From the NCBI RefSeq assembly GCF_013386765.1, contig NZ_JACARE010000031.1, positions 19,877-83,876 on the forward strand: DNA of 64,000 bases. Reading direction: 5' to 3'. Shown here piece by piece: positions 33,913-43,444 of the stretch. Numbering within the stretch: the first letter of the stretch is position 1; each line of letters opens with the position of its first letter. This DNA comes from Pseudomonas yamanorum (GTDB taxonomy: Bacteria; Pseudomonadota; Gammaproteobacteria; Pseudomonadales; Pseudomonadaceae). The notes under the pieces are model-generated. The model made no database searches. It saw nothing but the letters and a program-made list of their open reading frames with translations, and was not told the origin of the DNA. The translations under genes were made by a program, and so were the position numbers.

Positions 33913-35241
33913 TCAGCGCAACATGCCGCTGCCGTAGCCCTTCAGGTTGGCTTTCTTCATCAGGGATTCGTACTGGTGCGAAACGAGGTGCGATTGTACT
34001 TGGGACATGAAGTCCATCACAACCACGACGACGATCAGCAACGAGGTCCCGCCAAGGTAGAACGGAACGTTTGCTGCAACCACCAGGAACTGGGGCAACA
34101 AGCACACGGCCGTCATATATAGAGCACCGAACATGGTCAAGCGAGTCAGAACGCCATCAATGTAGCGCGCAGACTGCTCACCTGGACGAATGCCCGGAAT
34201 AAAGGCACCGGACTTCTTCAGGTTTTCCGCTACGTCTTTCGGATTGAACATCAACGCCGTATAGAAGAAGCAGAAGAAAATAATCCCTGCACTAAACAGC
34301 AGAATATTCAACGGCTGACCAGGAGCGATCGACTGCGAGATGTCCTGCAACCAGCCCATACCTTCAGACTGACCGAACCAGGCACCCAACGAAGCCGGAA
34401 ACAGCAAAATGCTGCTCGCGAAAATGGCAGGAATAACCCCGGCCATGTTCACTTTCAGCGGCAAGTGGCTGGTCTGCGCGGCAAAGACCTTACGGCCCTG
34501 CTGACGCTTGGCGTAGTGAACAGCAATACGACGCTGGCCACGCTCAATGAACACCACAAAACCGATAATCGCTACTGCCAACAAACCGATGGCAACCAGG
34601 GCGAAGATATTGATATCACCCTGACGTGCAGACTCGAAAGACTGCCCAATCGCTCTCGGAAGACCGGCAACGATACCTGCGAAAATCAACATCGAGATAC
34701 CGTTACCAACACCACGCTCAGTAATCTGCTCACCCAGCCACATCATGAACATCGCACCAGCCACAAAAGTGGATACCGCGACGAAATGGAAGCCAAAGTC
34801 ACCAGTGAACGCAACACCCTGCCCAGCCAGGCCAACGGACATGCCGATAGCTTGGACCAGGGCAAGGATGACAGTGCCGTAGCGGGTGTACTGGCTTATC
34901 TTGCGACGGCCAGCTTCACCTTCCTTCTTCAACTGCTCCAGCTGCGGGCTGACGGCGGTCATCAGCTGCATGATGATCGATGCCGAGATGTACGGCATGA
35001 TCCCCAGTGCAAAGATGCTCATCCGTTCCAGCGCGCCGCCGGAAAACATGTTGAACAAGCTAAGAATGGTCCCCTCATTCTGTCGAAACAGGTCTGCGAG
35101 TCGGTCCGGGTTGATACCTGGAACCGGGATGTGTGCGCCTATTCGGTAGACGATAATCGCCAGGAACAGAAAACGCAGACGAGCCCAAAGTTCAGACATA
35201 CCGCCTTTGCCGAGCGCTGAGAGAGCACCTTGCTTAGCCAT
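33913..35241 (-). CDS. secY: Protein translocase subunit SecY
   Basis: SecY of 442 residues with ten membrane helices, the channel of the Sec translocon with SecE and SecG. Conserved elements include the plug-region start after helix 1 and the GxG-rich loops; the C-terminus [10 protein letters not shown] is short. It starts directly after the rplO stop with no gap, so the two are translationally coupled. Confidence 0.98.
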
Positions 35242-35679
35242 TTATTCCTCGAACTTGCCGCCAGCTGCTTCGATAGCCGAACGCGCACCTTTGGTGGCGC
35301 CGATTCCCTTGCCGATAGTGACAGCGCGAGTCACTTCACCGGACAGCATGATTTTCACACGCTGTACGTTGACGTTGATCACGTTGGCATCTTTCAGGGT
35401 CTGCACGGTAACGATGTCGCCTTCCACTTTGGCCAGCTCGGACAAACGCACTTCTGCGCGGTCCATGGCTTTCAGGGAAACGAAACCGAACTTCGGCAGG
35501 CGACGATGCAGCGGCTGTTGACCGCCTTCAAAGCCTGGAGCGATGGTGCCACCGGAGCGGGAAGACTGACCTTTGTGGCCACGGCCACCGGTCTTGCCCA
35601 AACCACTACCGATACCACGGCCCGGACGATGCTTTTCGCGACGGGAACCCGGCGCTGGACTCAGATCATTGAGTTTCAT
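35242..35679 (-). CDS. rplO: 50S ribosomal protein L15
   Basis: L15 of 145 residues with the long Gly/Arg-rich N-terminal extension (GRGIGSGLGKTGGRGHKGQ) that threads through 23S rRNA. It lies between rpmD and secY in the spc operon. Confidence 0.98.
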   Translation of the reverse strand: MKLNDLSPAPGSRREKHRPGRGIGSGLGKTGGRGHKGQSSRSGGTIAPGFEGGQQPLHRRLPKFGFVSLKAMDRAEVRLSELAKVEGDIVTVQTLKDANVINVNVQRVKIMLSGEVTRAVTIGKGIGATKGARSAIEAAGGKFEE

Positions 35680-35682
35680 CGA

Positions 35683-35859
35683 TTAACCCTCGACACGCAG
35701 CATGTAGTAAGCCTTGTTGATCATCCCGCGATTCTCGGGAGTATCAAGTACTTCTACAGTGTGACCGATGCGACGCAGACCCAAACCCTTAACGCACAAT
35801 TTGTGGTTAGGGATGCGGCCGGTCATGCTTTTGATCAGCGTTACTTTAACGGTAGCCAT
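35683..35859 (-). CDS. rpmD: 50S ribosomal protein L30
   Basis: A 58-residue L30 starting MATVKVTLIKSMTGRIPNHK and ending INKAYYMLRVEG. It is the short bacterial form that binds 23S and 5S rRNA regions. It is spaced two and three bases from its neighbours rpsE and rplO. Confidence 0.97.
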   Translation of the reverse strand: MATVKVTLIKSMTGRIPNHKLCVKGLGLRRIGHTVEVLDTPENRGMINKAYYMLRVEG

Positions 35860-35861
35860 GA

Positions 35862-36362
35862 TCAGAAGATCTCCTTGACGCTTTTGCCACGCTTGGCGGC
35901 AATGGATTCAGGAGACTGCATAGCTTTCAAACCCTTGAAAGTGGCGTGAACCACGTTTACCGGGTTAGTCGAGCCGTAGCACTTGGCCAGAACGTTCTGA
36001 ACGCCAGCAACTTCGAGGACAGCACGCATAGCGCCGCCAGCGATGATACCGGTACCTTCAGAGGCAGGCTGCATGTACACCTTCGAAGCGCCGTGAGCGG
36101 ACTTCATTGCGTACTGCAGAGTGGTGCCGTTCAGATCAACTTGGATCATGTTGCGACGAGCAGCTTCCATTGCCTTCTGGATCGCAGCAGGCACTTCACG
36201 TGACTTGCCACGGCCGAAGCCAACGCGCCCTTTACCATCACCCACCACGGTCAACGCGGTGAAAGTGAAGATACGGCCGCCTTTAACGGTTTTGGCTACG
36301 CGGTTAACTTGAACCAGCTTCTCAATGTAGCCTTCGTCGCGCTTTTGGTCGTTATTTGACAT
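35862..36362 (-). CDS. rpsE: 30S ribosomal protein S5
   Basis: S5 of 166 residues, with the double-stranded RNA-binding fold (GGRIFTFTALTVVGDGKGRVGFGRGK) and the C-terminal S5 domain. It acts in decoding accuracy with S4. The loop around residues 20-30, where spectinomycin-resistance changes arise, shows the ordinary sequence (VAKTVKGGR). Confidence 0.98.
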   Translation of the reverse strand: MSNNDQKRDEGYIEKLVQVNRVAKTVKGGRIFTFTALTVVGDGKGRVGFGRGKSREVPAAIQKAMEAARRNMIQVDLNGTTLQYAMKSAHGASKVYMQPASEGTGIIAGGAMRAVLEVAGVQNVLAKCYGSTNPVNVVHATFKGLKAMQSPESIAAKRGKSVKEIF

Positions 36363-36365
36363 AAC

Positions 36366-36716
36366 TTAGAACTCCAGCCCAGCTTCACGAGCAGCATCAG
36401 CCAGCGCTTTCACGCGACCGTGGTACTTGAAGCCAGAGCGGTCGAAAGCCACTTGCGAGACGCCAGCGGCCTTAGCACGCGTAGCGACCAGCTGGCCAAC
36501 CTTAGTGGCCGCGTCGATGTTGCCAGTGGCACCATCACGCAGTTCTTTATCCAAAGTCGAGGCGCTTGCCAGGACTTTGTTGCCGTCGGCCGAGATGACC
36601 TGGGCGTAGATGTGCTGCGACGAGCGGAACACGCAGAGACGCACGACTTCGAGTTCGTGCATTTTCAGGCGTGCTTTGCGAGCGCGACGCAGTCGAGTAA
36701 CTTTTTTGTCGGTCAT
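36366..36716 (-). CDS. rplR: 50S ribosomal protein L18
   Basis: L18 of 116 residues, which with L5 and L25 binds 5S rRNA in the central protuberance. The N-terminus is strongly basic (VTRLRRARKARLKMHELE) and the C-terminus DAAREAGLEF is typical. Confidence 0.98.
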   Translation of the reverse strand: MTDKKVTRLRRARKARLKMHELEVVRLCVFRSSQHIYAQVISADGNKVLASASTLDKELRDGATGNIDAATKVGQLVATRAKAAGVSQVAFDRSGFKYHGRVKALADAAREAGLEF

Positions 36717-36726
36717 TTGCTATGCC

Positions 36727-37260
36727 CTACTTCTTCTTGGCTTCTTTACGACGGACGACTTCGTCCGCGTAGCGCACACCTTTGCCTTTGTACGGCTCTG
36801 GTGGACGGAAGTCGCGGATCTCAGCGGCCACCTGACCTACCAGCTGCTTATCGATACCCTTGATCAGGATGTCGGTTTGGCTAGGGGTCTCAGCGGTGAT
36901 GCCTTCCGGCAGTTCGTAATCCACTGGGTGCGAGAAGCCAAGGGCCAGGTTCAAAACCGTGCCTTTTGCTTGCGCTTTGTAACCAACACCGACCAGCTGG
37001 AGCTTACGCTCGAAGCCTTGGCTTACGCCTTGGACCATGTTGTTTACCAACGCACGAGTGGTACCGGCCATTGCGCGAGTTTGTTGATCGCCATTGCGAG
37101 CAGCGAAACGCAGCTCACCAGCTTCTTCAACGATCTCAACGGACGAATGGATGTTCAGTTCCAGAGTGCCCTTGGCACCCTTCACCGAAAGCTGTTGGCC
37201 TGCGAATTTTACTTCGACACCGGCTGGCAGCTTAACGGGGTTCTTAGCGACGCGTGACAT
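36727..37260 (-). CDS. rplF: 50S ribosomal protein L6
   Basis: L6 of 177 residues: two similar domains and the conserved C-terminal stretch RPPEPYKGKGVRYADE, near the sarcin-ricin loop. The very end is lysine-rich (RRKEAKKK). Confidence 0.98.
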   Translation of the reverse strand: MSRVAKNPVKLPAGVEVKFAGQQLSVKGAKGTLELNIHSSVEIVEEAGELRFAARNGDQQTRAMAGTTRALVNNMVQGVSQGFERKLQLVGVGYKAQAKGTVLNLALGFSHPVDYELPEGITAETPSQTDILIKGIDKQLVGQVAAEIRDFRPPEPYKGKGVRYADEVVRRKEAKKK

Positions 37261-37272
37261 GCTTATCCCCCC

Positions 37273-37665
37273 TTAGAACACAGTGCAAAGAACTTCGCCG
37301 CCGACACCGGCAGCGCGCGCAGCACGATCCGTCATCACACCTTTGTTGGTGGAGACGATAGACACACCGAGACCGCCACGAACTTTTGGCAGATCGTCGA
37401 CGGACTTGTACTGACGCAGGCCTGGACGGCTAACGCGCTTCACTTCCTCGATGACCGGACGGCCTTCGAAGTACTTCAGCTCGATGGACAGCAGTGGTTT
37501 GATTTCGCTGCTGATCTGATAACCCGCAATGTAGCCTTCGTCTTTCAGGACTTTGGCAACAGCTACCTTCAACGTGGAAGATGGCATGCTTACGACGGAC
37601 TTTTCAGCCATCTGGGCATTACGGATACGAGTTAGCATGTCCGCTAACGGGTCCTGCATACTCAT
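37273..37665 (-). CDS. rpsH: 30S ribosomal protein S8
   Basis: S8 of 130 residues, an early 16S rRNA binder. In E. coli it is the repressor of the spc operon, acting on an mRNA site at the start of rplE. Unusually for a ribosomal operon, a 208-base gap containing a strong hairpin separates it from the upstream gene rpsN. Confidence 0.98.
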   Translation of the reverse strand: MSMQDPLADMLTRIRNAQMAEKSVVSMPSSTLKVAVAKVLKDEGYIAGYQISSEIKPLLSIELKYFEGRPVIEEVKRVSRPGLRQYKSVDDLPKVRGGLGVSIVSTNKGVMTDRAARAAGVGGEVLCTVF

Positions 37666-37786
37666 GGCTAGACGCTCCTAATACAAAAAAATTAGCCTTG
37701 CGGCCATTACGTGTCGCCGAGAATCTCCGAGCACAAAACACACGGGCTCAGGCGAGCCGCGTATTTTAGACACACTCCGGAAATGA

Positions 37787-37810
37787 AACAAGCCCCAAAA
37801 GGGGCTTGTT
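37787..37810 (-). other. Perfect hairpin in the rpsN-rpsH gap
   Basis: AACAAGCCCC-AAAA-GGGGCTTGTT, a 10-base perfect stem. On the minus strand it is followed by TCATTTCC, not a T-run, so it may be an RNA-processing or stability element or a leaky attenuator inside the spc operon. Nothing coding is seen in 37666-37873. Confidence 0.7.
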
Positions 37811-37873
37811 CCAGATTCAAGGCCACCGGTGGTCAGTATCTTGCGATCCTGGCCACCGAGACTTCGAAAGTAC

Positions 37874-38179
37874 TTACCAGCTGGCTTTAACCAGACCTGG
37901 TACGTCACCACGCATTGCCGCTTCACGCAGTTTGTTACGGCCGAGGCCGAACTTGCGGTAAACGCCGTGCGGACGACCAGTCAGGCGGCAGCGGTTACGC
38001 ATGCGCGAAGCGCTTGCGTCACGTGGCTGCTTCTGCAGAGCAACTGTAGCTTCCCAACGCGCTTCTGGACTTGCGTTCAGATCAACGATGATTGCTTTCA
38101 GTGCTGCACGCTTCTTGGCGTACTTGGCAACCGTGAGCTGACGCTTCAGCTCGCGGTTTTTCATGCTCATCTTGGCCAT
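37874..38179 (-). CDS. rpsN: 30S ribosomal protein S14 (zinc-free form)
   Basis: S14 of 101 residues, the long form without the CxxC zinc motif (MAKMSMKNRELKRQ...). It lies in the head of the small subunit. Because this form needs no zinc it is not a Zur-replaceable copy. It starts 13 bases after rplE. Confidence 0.98.
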   Translation of the reverse strand: MAKMSMKNRELKRQLTVAKYAKKRAALKAIIVDLNASPEARWEATVALQKQPRDASASRMRNRCRLTGRPHGVYRKFGLGRNKLREAAMRGDVPGLVKASW

Positions 38180-38192
38180 GGTCCTACTCCAA

Positions 38193-38732
38193 TCAGTTGC
38201 GGAACGGGAATTTGAACGCACGCAGCAGAGCGCGGCCTTCATCATCGTTCTTGGCAGTGGTGGTCAGGGTGATGTCCAGACCGCGGAGAGCATCGATCTT
38301 GTCGTAGTCGATTTCCGGGAAGATGATCTGCTCTTTAACGCCCATGCTGTAGTTACCACGACCATCGAAGGACTTGGCATTCAGGCCGCGGAAGTCGCGG
38401 ACCCGAGGCAGGGAGATCGACAGCAGACGATCCAGGAATTCGTACATACGCTCACGGCGCAGAGTCACTTTGACGCCGATCGGCCAACCTTCACGGACTT
38501 TAAAGCCAGCGATGGATTTCCGAGCGTAAGTCACAACGACTTTCTGACCGGTGATCTTTTCCAGGTCGGCAACAGCGTGCTCGATGACTTTTTTGTCACC
38601 GACCGCTTCGCCCAGACCCATGTTCAGGGTGATTTTTGTAACGCGTGGAACTTCCATCACGTTCGAAAGCTTAAGTTCTTCCTTAAGCTTCGGTGCGATT
38701 TCCTTCCAGTAAATCTCTTTTAGTCGTGCCAT
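38193..38732 (-). CDS. rplE: 50S ribosomal protein L5
   Basis: L5 of 179 residues, binding 5S rRNA and touching S13 and P-site tRNA. The N-terminus MARLKEIYWKEIAPKLKEEL is the usual one. In E. coli the S8 repressor site lies at this point of the mRNA. Confidence 0.98.
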   Translation of the reverse strand: MARLKEIYWKEIAPKLKEELKLSNVMEVPRVTKITLNMGLGEAVGDKKVIEHAVADLEKITGQKVVVTYARKSIAGFKVREGWPIGVKVTLRRERMYEFLDRLLSISLPRVRDFRGLNAKSFDGRGNYSMGVKEQIIFPEIDYDKIDALRGLDITLTTTAKNDDEGRALLRAFKFPFRN

Positions 38733-38752
38733 GGTCTTCTACCTAGCAGTGT

Positions 38753-39067
38753 TCAAGCATCAACCGCTTTTTGGGTCGACTTGAAGACACGAATTTTCTT
38801 GCCGTCTTCTACTTTGAAACCAACGCGATCAGCCTTGTTGGTTTCGCCGTTGAAAATGGCGACGTTAGAAGCGTCCAGTGGAGCTTCTTTTTCGACGATA
38901 CCGCCTTGCACGCCCGACATCGGGTTAGGCTTGGTATGACGCTTAACCAGGTTCAAACCACCGATAACCAGACGGTTATTAGCGAGAACCTTAAGCACCT
39001 TACCGCGCTTACCTTTGTCTTTGCCGGCGATCACGATGATCTCGTCGTCACGACGAATCTTTTGCAT
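38753..39067 (-). CDS. rplX: 50S ribosomal protein L24
   Basis: L24 of 104 residues, an assembly initiator at the tunnel exit, with an N-terminal KOW motif (DDEIIVIAGKDKGKRGKVLK). Confidence 0.98.
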   Translation of the reverse strand: MQKIRRDDEIIVIAGKDKGKRGKVLKVLANNRLVIGGLNLVKRHTKPNPMSGVQGGIVEKEAPLDASNVAIFNGETNKADRVGFKVEDGKKIRVFKSTQKAVDA

Positions 39068-39078
39068 GTCGGATCTCC

Positions 39079-39447
39079 TTACAGCACTTCTGGGGCGAGC
39101 GAGACGATCTTCATGAACTTCTCAGTACGAAGTTCACGGGTCACTGGCCCAAAGATACGGGTGCCGATCGGCTCTTGCTTGTTGTTCAGAAGAACAGCAG
39201 CGTTGCCATCAAAGCGGATAATGGAGCCATCAGCACGACGTACGCCGTGACGAGTGCGGACTACAACAGCAGTCATCACTTGGCCTTTTTTCACTTTACC
39301 GCGAGGAATTGCTTCCTTCACGGTAACTTTGATGATGTCACCGATACCAGCGTAACGACGATGGGAGCCACCCAGCACCTTGATGCACATAACGCGGCGT
39401 GCGCCGCTGTTATCGGCCACATCGAGCATGGATTGAGTCTGAATCAT
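39079..39447 (-). CDS. rplN: 50S ribosomal protein L14
   Basis: L14 of 122 residues, starting MIQTQSMLDVADNSGARRVM, at the subunit interface where silencing factor RsfS binds. It heads the spc operon in the E. coli numbering, but only 23 bases separate it from rpsQ here and no promoter is evident, so S10 and spc genes are probably one transcript. Confidence 0.98.
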   Translation of the reverse strand: MIQTQSMLDVADNSGARRVMCIKVLGGSHRRYAGIGDIIKVTVKEAIPRGKVKKGQVMTAVVVRTRHGVRRADGSIIRFDGNAAVLLNNKQEPIGTRIFGPVTRELRTEKFMKIVSLAPEVL

Positions 39448-39470
39448 ATAATTTCTCCGACCCCTAGTCC

Positions 39471-39737
39471 TTAGACTTCCACAGCGCGTTCGAGAACATC
39501 AACCAGCGCCCAAGACTTGGTCTTGGCCAGCGGACGAGTTTCACGAATAGTGACCTTGTCGCCGATGTGGCACTGATTGGTTTCGTCGTGCGCGTGCAGC
39601 TTAGTCGAACGCTTAACGTATTTACCGTAGATCGGGTGCTTTACGCGACGCTCGATCAGAACGGTGATGGTCTTGTCCATTTTGTCGCTGACAACACGGC
39701 CAGTCAGCGTACGGACGGTTTTTTCGGCTTCAGCCAT
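39471..39737 (-). CDS. rpsQ: 30S ribosomal protein S17
   Basis: S17 of 88 residues, an OB-fold 16S rRNA binder with the conserved VVSDKMDKTITVLIERRVKH segment. It is last in the S10 set and two bases from rpmC. Confidence 0.98.
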   Translation of the reverse strand: MAEAEKTVRTLTGRVVSDKMDKTITVLIERRVKHPIYGKYVKRSTKLHAHDETNQCHIGDKVTIRETRPLAKTKSWALVDVLERAVEV

Positions 39738-39739
39738 GA

Positions 39740-39931
39740 TTACTTACCTGCCTGCTGTTTGAGCACAGTCTTCACGCGAGCGATGTCACGCTTAACTTGC
39801 CGGAGCAGGTGAGACTGCCCCAACTGGCCAGTTGCTTTCTGCATGCGCAGATTGAACTGGTCGCGCAGCAGGCCGAGCAGTTGCTCGTTAAGCTGCGGCG
39901 CGTCTTTTTCACGAAGTTCATTCGCTTTCAT
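39740..39931 (-). CDS. rpmC: 50S ribosomal protein L29
   Basis: L29 of 63 residues: two long helices (MKANELREKDAPQLNEQLLG...), near the exit tunnel where trigger factor docks. Its ATG overlaps the rplP stop codon by one base, so they are coupled. Confidence 0.97.
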   Translation of the reverse strand: MKANELREKDAPQLNEQLLGLLRDQFNLRMQKATGQLGQSHLLRQVKRDIARVKTVLKQQAGK

Positions 39932-40344
39932 CACATCACCGTCCGTTTAACAAAGGCGGTGGCGAGCGGCAGCTTTGCAGCAGCCAGGGCAAAAGCCTCA
40001 CGCGCCAGCTCTTCAGTTACACCCTCGATTTCATACAGGACTTTACCTGGCTGAATCTGGGCAACCCAGTACTCCACACTACCCTTACCTTTACCCATAC
40101 GAACTTCGAGGGGCTTTTTGGAAATAGGCTTGTCCGGGAATACACGGATCCAGATCTTGCCGCCACGTTTAACGTGACGGGTCAGAGCACGACGCGCTGA
40201 CTCGATCTGACGAGCGGTGAGACGACCACGAGCTACAGACTTCAGCGCATATTCGCCGAAGCTGACTTTGCTACCGCGCTGAGCCAGACCACGGTTGTGG
40301 CCTGTCATCTGCTTGCGGAACTTCGTACGCTTTGGTTGCAACAT
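39931..40344 (-). CDS. rplP: 50S ribosomal protein L16
   Basis: L16 of 137 residues, near the A site and 5S rRNA, with the MLQPKRTKFRKQMTGHNRGL start. The conserved loop near residue 80 that can be hydroxylated at an Arg in gammaproteobacteria by YcfD is present (VRMGKGKGSVEYW). Confidence 0.98.
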   Translation of the reverse strand: MLQPKRTKFRKQMTGHNRGLAQRGSKVSFGEYALKSVARGRLTARQIESARRALTRHVKRGGKIWIRVFPDKPISKKPLEVRMGKGKGSVEYWVAQIQPGKVLYEIEGVTEELAREAFALAAAKLPLATAFVKRTVM

Positions 40345-40356
40345 TTGGCGTACCCC

Positions 40357-41043
40357 TTACTTAGCAGCTTTTTTACGAGGCGCTGGTGCTTGTGGTTTCA
40401 GTTCTTCTTGGCGACCACCAATTACTTCGCCTTTGAAGATCCAAACCTTTACACCGATCACACCGTAAGTGGTGTGAGCTTCGTAGTTGGCATAGTCGAT
40501 GTCGGCACGCAGGGTGTGCAACGGCACACGACCTTCGCGATACCATTCAGTACGTGCGATTTCAGCACCGCCGAGACGACCGCTCACTTGGATTTTGATG
40601 CCTTTGGCACCAATGCGCATGGCGTTCTGTACTGCGCGCTTCATAGCGCGACGGAACATTACGCGACGCTCCAGCTGCTGAGCTACGCTCTGCGCAACCA
40701 GCATACCGTCGAGCTCCGGCTTACGGATCTCTTCGATATTGATGTGCACAGGCACACCCATTTGCTTGGTCAGGTCCTGACGCAGTTTCTCAACATCTTC
40801 ACCTTTCTTCCCGATAACGATACCTGGACGAGCGGTGTGGATGGTGATACGTGCAGTTTGAGCAGGACGATGGATATCGATACGGCTCACGGACGCGCTT
40901 TTTAGTTTGTCTTGGAGATACTCACGCACCTTCAGATCAGCGAACAAGTAGTCCGCATAAGTCCGACCGTCTGCGTACCAGACGGAGGTGTGCTCCTTGA
41001 CGATTCCCAGGCGAATGCCAATGGGATGTACTTTCTGACCCAT
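40357..41043 (-). CDS. rpsC: 30S ribosomal protein S3
   Basis: S3 of 228 residues at the mRNA entry, with a KH domain (about 38-105, [13 protein letters not shown]) and a C-terminal S3 domain. The Lys/Ala-rich tail (PAPRKKAAK) is ordinary. I take the ATG that gives [13 protein letters not shown]; the open frame runs further upstream into rplV. Confidence 0.98.
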
Positions 41044-41056
41044 CTCTTCGACTCCG

Positions 41057-41389
41057 TTACTTGTCAGCAACCTTGACAGTGATATGGCAAGACCGCTTGA
41101 CGATGCGATCAGCTCGGCCTTTGGCACGAGGCATGATGCGCTTCAGCGAACGCCCTTCGTTGACGAAAACGGTGCTGACCTTAAGGTCATCAACGTCTGC
41201 GCCTTCGTTGTGCTCGGCGTTGGCTACGGCCGACTCCAGCACTTTCTTGATGATCTCGGCGGCTTTCTTACTGCTGAAAGCCAACAGGTTGAGCGCTTCG
41301 CCCACCTTCTTCCCGCGGATCTGGTCGGCGACCAAGCGGGCTTTCTGGGCGGAGATTCGAGCGCCCGACAACTTAGCGGCTACTTCCAT
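41057..41389 (-). CDS. rplV: 50S ribosomal protein L22
   Basis: L22 of 110 residues, whose long beta-hairpin ([16 protein letters not shown]) lines the exit tunnel at the macrolide constriction. No deletion or duplication of the hairpin is present. Confidence 0.98.
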
Positions 41390-41402
41390 CGTTCCTTACC
41401 CC

Positions 41403-41678
41403 TTAACGCTTGGCTTTCTTGTCTGCCACGTGCCCACGATATGTGCGGGTACCGGCAAACTCGCCTAGTTTGTGGCCGACCATGTCTTCGTTCACAAGAA
41501 CTGGAACATGTAGGCGACCGTTATGCACTGCAATGGTCAAACCGACCATTTGTGGCAGGATCATCGAACGACGCGACCAGGTTTTCACCGGCTTGCGATC
41601 GTTCTTTTCCGCCGCCACTTCGATCTTCTTCAGTAGGTGAAGATCAATAAAAGGACCTTTTTTCAGAGAACGTGGCAC
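41403..41678 (-). CDS. rpsS: 30S ribosomal protein S19
   Basis: S19 of 91 residues, MPRSLKKGPFIDLHLLKKIE, paired with S13 in the head of the small subunit. Confidence 0.98.
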   Translation of the reverse strand: MPRSLKKGPFIDLHLLKKIEVAAEKNDRKPVKTWSRRSMILPQMVGLTIAVHNGRLHVPVLVNEDMVGHKLGEFAGTRTYRGHVADKKAKR

Positions 41679-41694
41679 TGTCGTATCCCTCTAT

Positions 41695-42519
41695 TTACTT
41701 GCGACGACGGACGATCATTTTGTCGGTACGCTTATTACCACGAGTCTTCGCGCCCTTAGTCGGGAAGCCCCATGGCGATACCGGATGACGACCACCAGAG
41801 GTACGACCTTCACCACCACCGTGTGGGTGGTCAACCGGGTTCATGGCAACACCACGAACGGTTGGGCGAACGCCACGCCAGCGTTTGGCACCAGCTTTAC
41901 CCAGCGAACGCAGGCTGTGCTCGGAGTTCGAGACTTCGCCCAGGGTCGCACGGCACTCAGCCAGTACTTTACGCATTTCACCAGAGCGCAGACGCAGGGT
42001 CACGTAGACACCTTCACGAGCGATCAGCTGAGCCGAAGCACCAGCGGAACGAGCGATTTGCGCGCCTTTACCCGGCTTCAATTCGATGCCGTGTACGGTG
42101 CTACCAACTGGAATGTTGCGCAGTTGCAGAGCGTTGCCCGGCTTGATCGGCGCCAAGGCACCTGCGATCAGCTGGTCACCAGCACTCACGCCTTTAGGGG
42201 CGATGATGTAGCGACGCTCGCCATCTGCGTACAGCAGCAGAGCGATGTGAGCAGTACGGTTTGGATCGTATTCGATACGCTCGACAGTGGCAGTGATGCC
42301 ATCTTTGTCGTTGCGACGGAAATCGACCAGACGATAATGCTGCTTATGGCCACCACCGATGTGACGAGTGGTAATGCGACCATTGTTGTTACGACCACCA
42401 GTCTTCGATTTCTTCTCGAGCAGCGGTGCGTGAGGAGCGCCTTTATGCAGCTCCTGGTTGACCACCTTGACCACAAAACGGCGGCCAGGGGAAGTCGGTT
42501 TGCATTTAACGATTGCCAT
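41695..42519 (-). CDS. rplB: 50S ribosomal protein L2
   Basis: L2 of 274 residues, needed for subunit joining and peptidyl transfer. The OB and SH3 domains are followed by the C-terminal PVDHPHGGGEGRTSGG loop, whose His is the conserved residue near the active centre. Confidence 0.98.
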   Translation of the reverse strand: MAIVKCKPTSPGRRFVVKVVNQELHKGAPHAPLLEKKSKTGGRNNNGRITTRHIGGGHKQHYRLVDFRRNDKDGITATVERIEYDPNRTAHIALLLYADGERRYIIAPKGVSAGDQLIAGALAPIKPGNALQLRNIPVGSTVHGIELKPGKGAQIARSAGASAQLIAREGVYVTLRLRSGEMRKVLAECRATLGEVSNSEHSLRSLGKAGAKRWRGVRPTVRGVAMNPVDHPHGGGEGRTSGGRHPVSPWGFPTKGAKTRGNKRTDKMIVRRRK

Positions 42520-42533
42520 GATGCACCCCTTCC

Positions 42534-42833
42534 TTACTCAGCACTGCTGCTGAAATCGAGATCTTGGCCTGGCTGAAGGGAGATAACTGCCTTCTTCCAG
42601 TCATTACGCTTGCCCAGACCGCGAGCAGTGCGCTTGCTCTTACCCAGAACATTCAGGGTAGTAACACGCTCTACTTTCACGCTGAACAGGCTTTCGACGG
42701 CCTTCTTGATTTCCAGCTTGGTTGCGTCAGTTGCAACCTTGAAAACGAACTGGCCTTTCTTGTCAGCCAGAACCGTAGCCTTTTCGGAAACGTGCGGGCC
42801 AAGCAGAACTTTAAATACGCGTTCCTGGTTCAT
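42534..42833 (-). CDS. rplW: 50S ribosomal protein L23
   Basis: L23 of 99 residues, the docking point for trigger factor and SRP at the exit tunnel. It overlaps rplD by four bases (ATGA). Confidence 0.98.
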
Positions 42834-43432
42834 CCCAGCAGCTCCTCGAATTTCTTCACGGCCGACACGGTGATCAACACCTTGTCGTATGCGATCAGAC
42901 TAACTGGATCGGAACCTTGCACGTCACGTACATCAACGTGTGGCAGGTTGCGAGCAGCCAGGTACAGGTTCTGATCAACAGCTTCAGACACGATCAAAAC
43001 ATCGGTCAGGCTCATGTTGTTCAGTTTGCCCAGCAGATCTTTGGTTTTTGGACTTTCAACAGCGAAGTCCTGAACCACGACCAGACGATCAGTACGCACG
43101 AGTTCAGCAAGGATGGAGCGCAGTGCTGCGCGGTACATCTTCTTGTTGAGCTTCTGAGTGTGATCCTGTGGACGAGCTGCGAAAGTGGTACCGCCGCCAC
43201 GCCAGATTGGGCTACGGATAGTACCGGCACGAGCACGGCCAGTGCCTTTCTGACGCCAAGGGCGCTTACCGCCACCACGTACGTCGGAACGGGTCTTTTG
43301 CTGCTTGCTACCTTGACGGCCGCCGGCCATGTAGGCCACGACTGCTTGGTGAACCAGCGTCTCGTTGAATTCGCCGCCAAATGTCAGTTCGGAAACTTCG
43401 ATCGCTTGAGCGTCATTTACATTTAATTGCAT
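42830..43432 (-). CDS. rplD: 50S ribosomal protein L4
   Basis: L4 of 200 residues. The extended loop (about 40-100, with [22 protein letters not shown]) reaches into the exit tunnel at the macrolide site and looks wild type. In E. coli L4 attenuates the S10 operon, but the leader here seems too short for that (see findings). Confidence 0.98.
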
Positions 43433-43444
43433 GTCAGCTTCCCC

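Noticed and set aside
37678..37926. 82-codon minus-strand frame spanning the rpsN-rpsH gap
   Set aside because: It begins inside rpsN in another frame, has no ribosome-binding sequence, and runs through the hairpin; composition is not protein-like.
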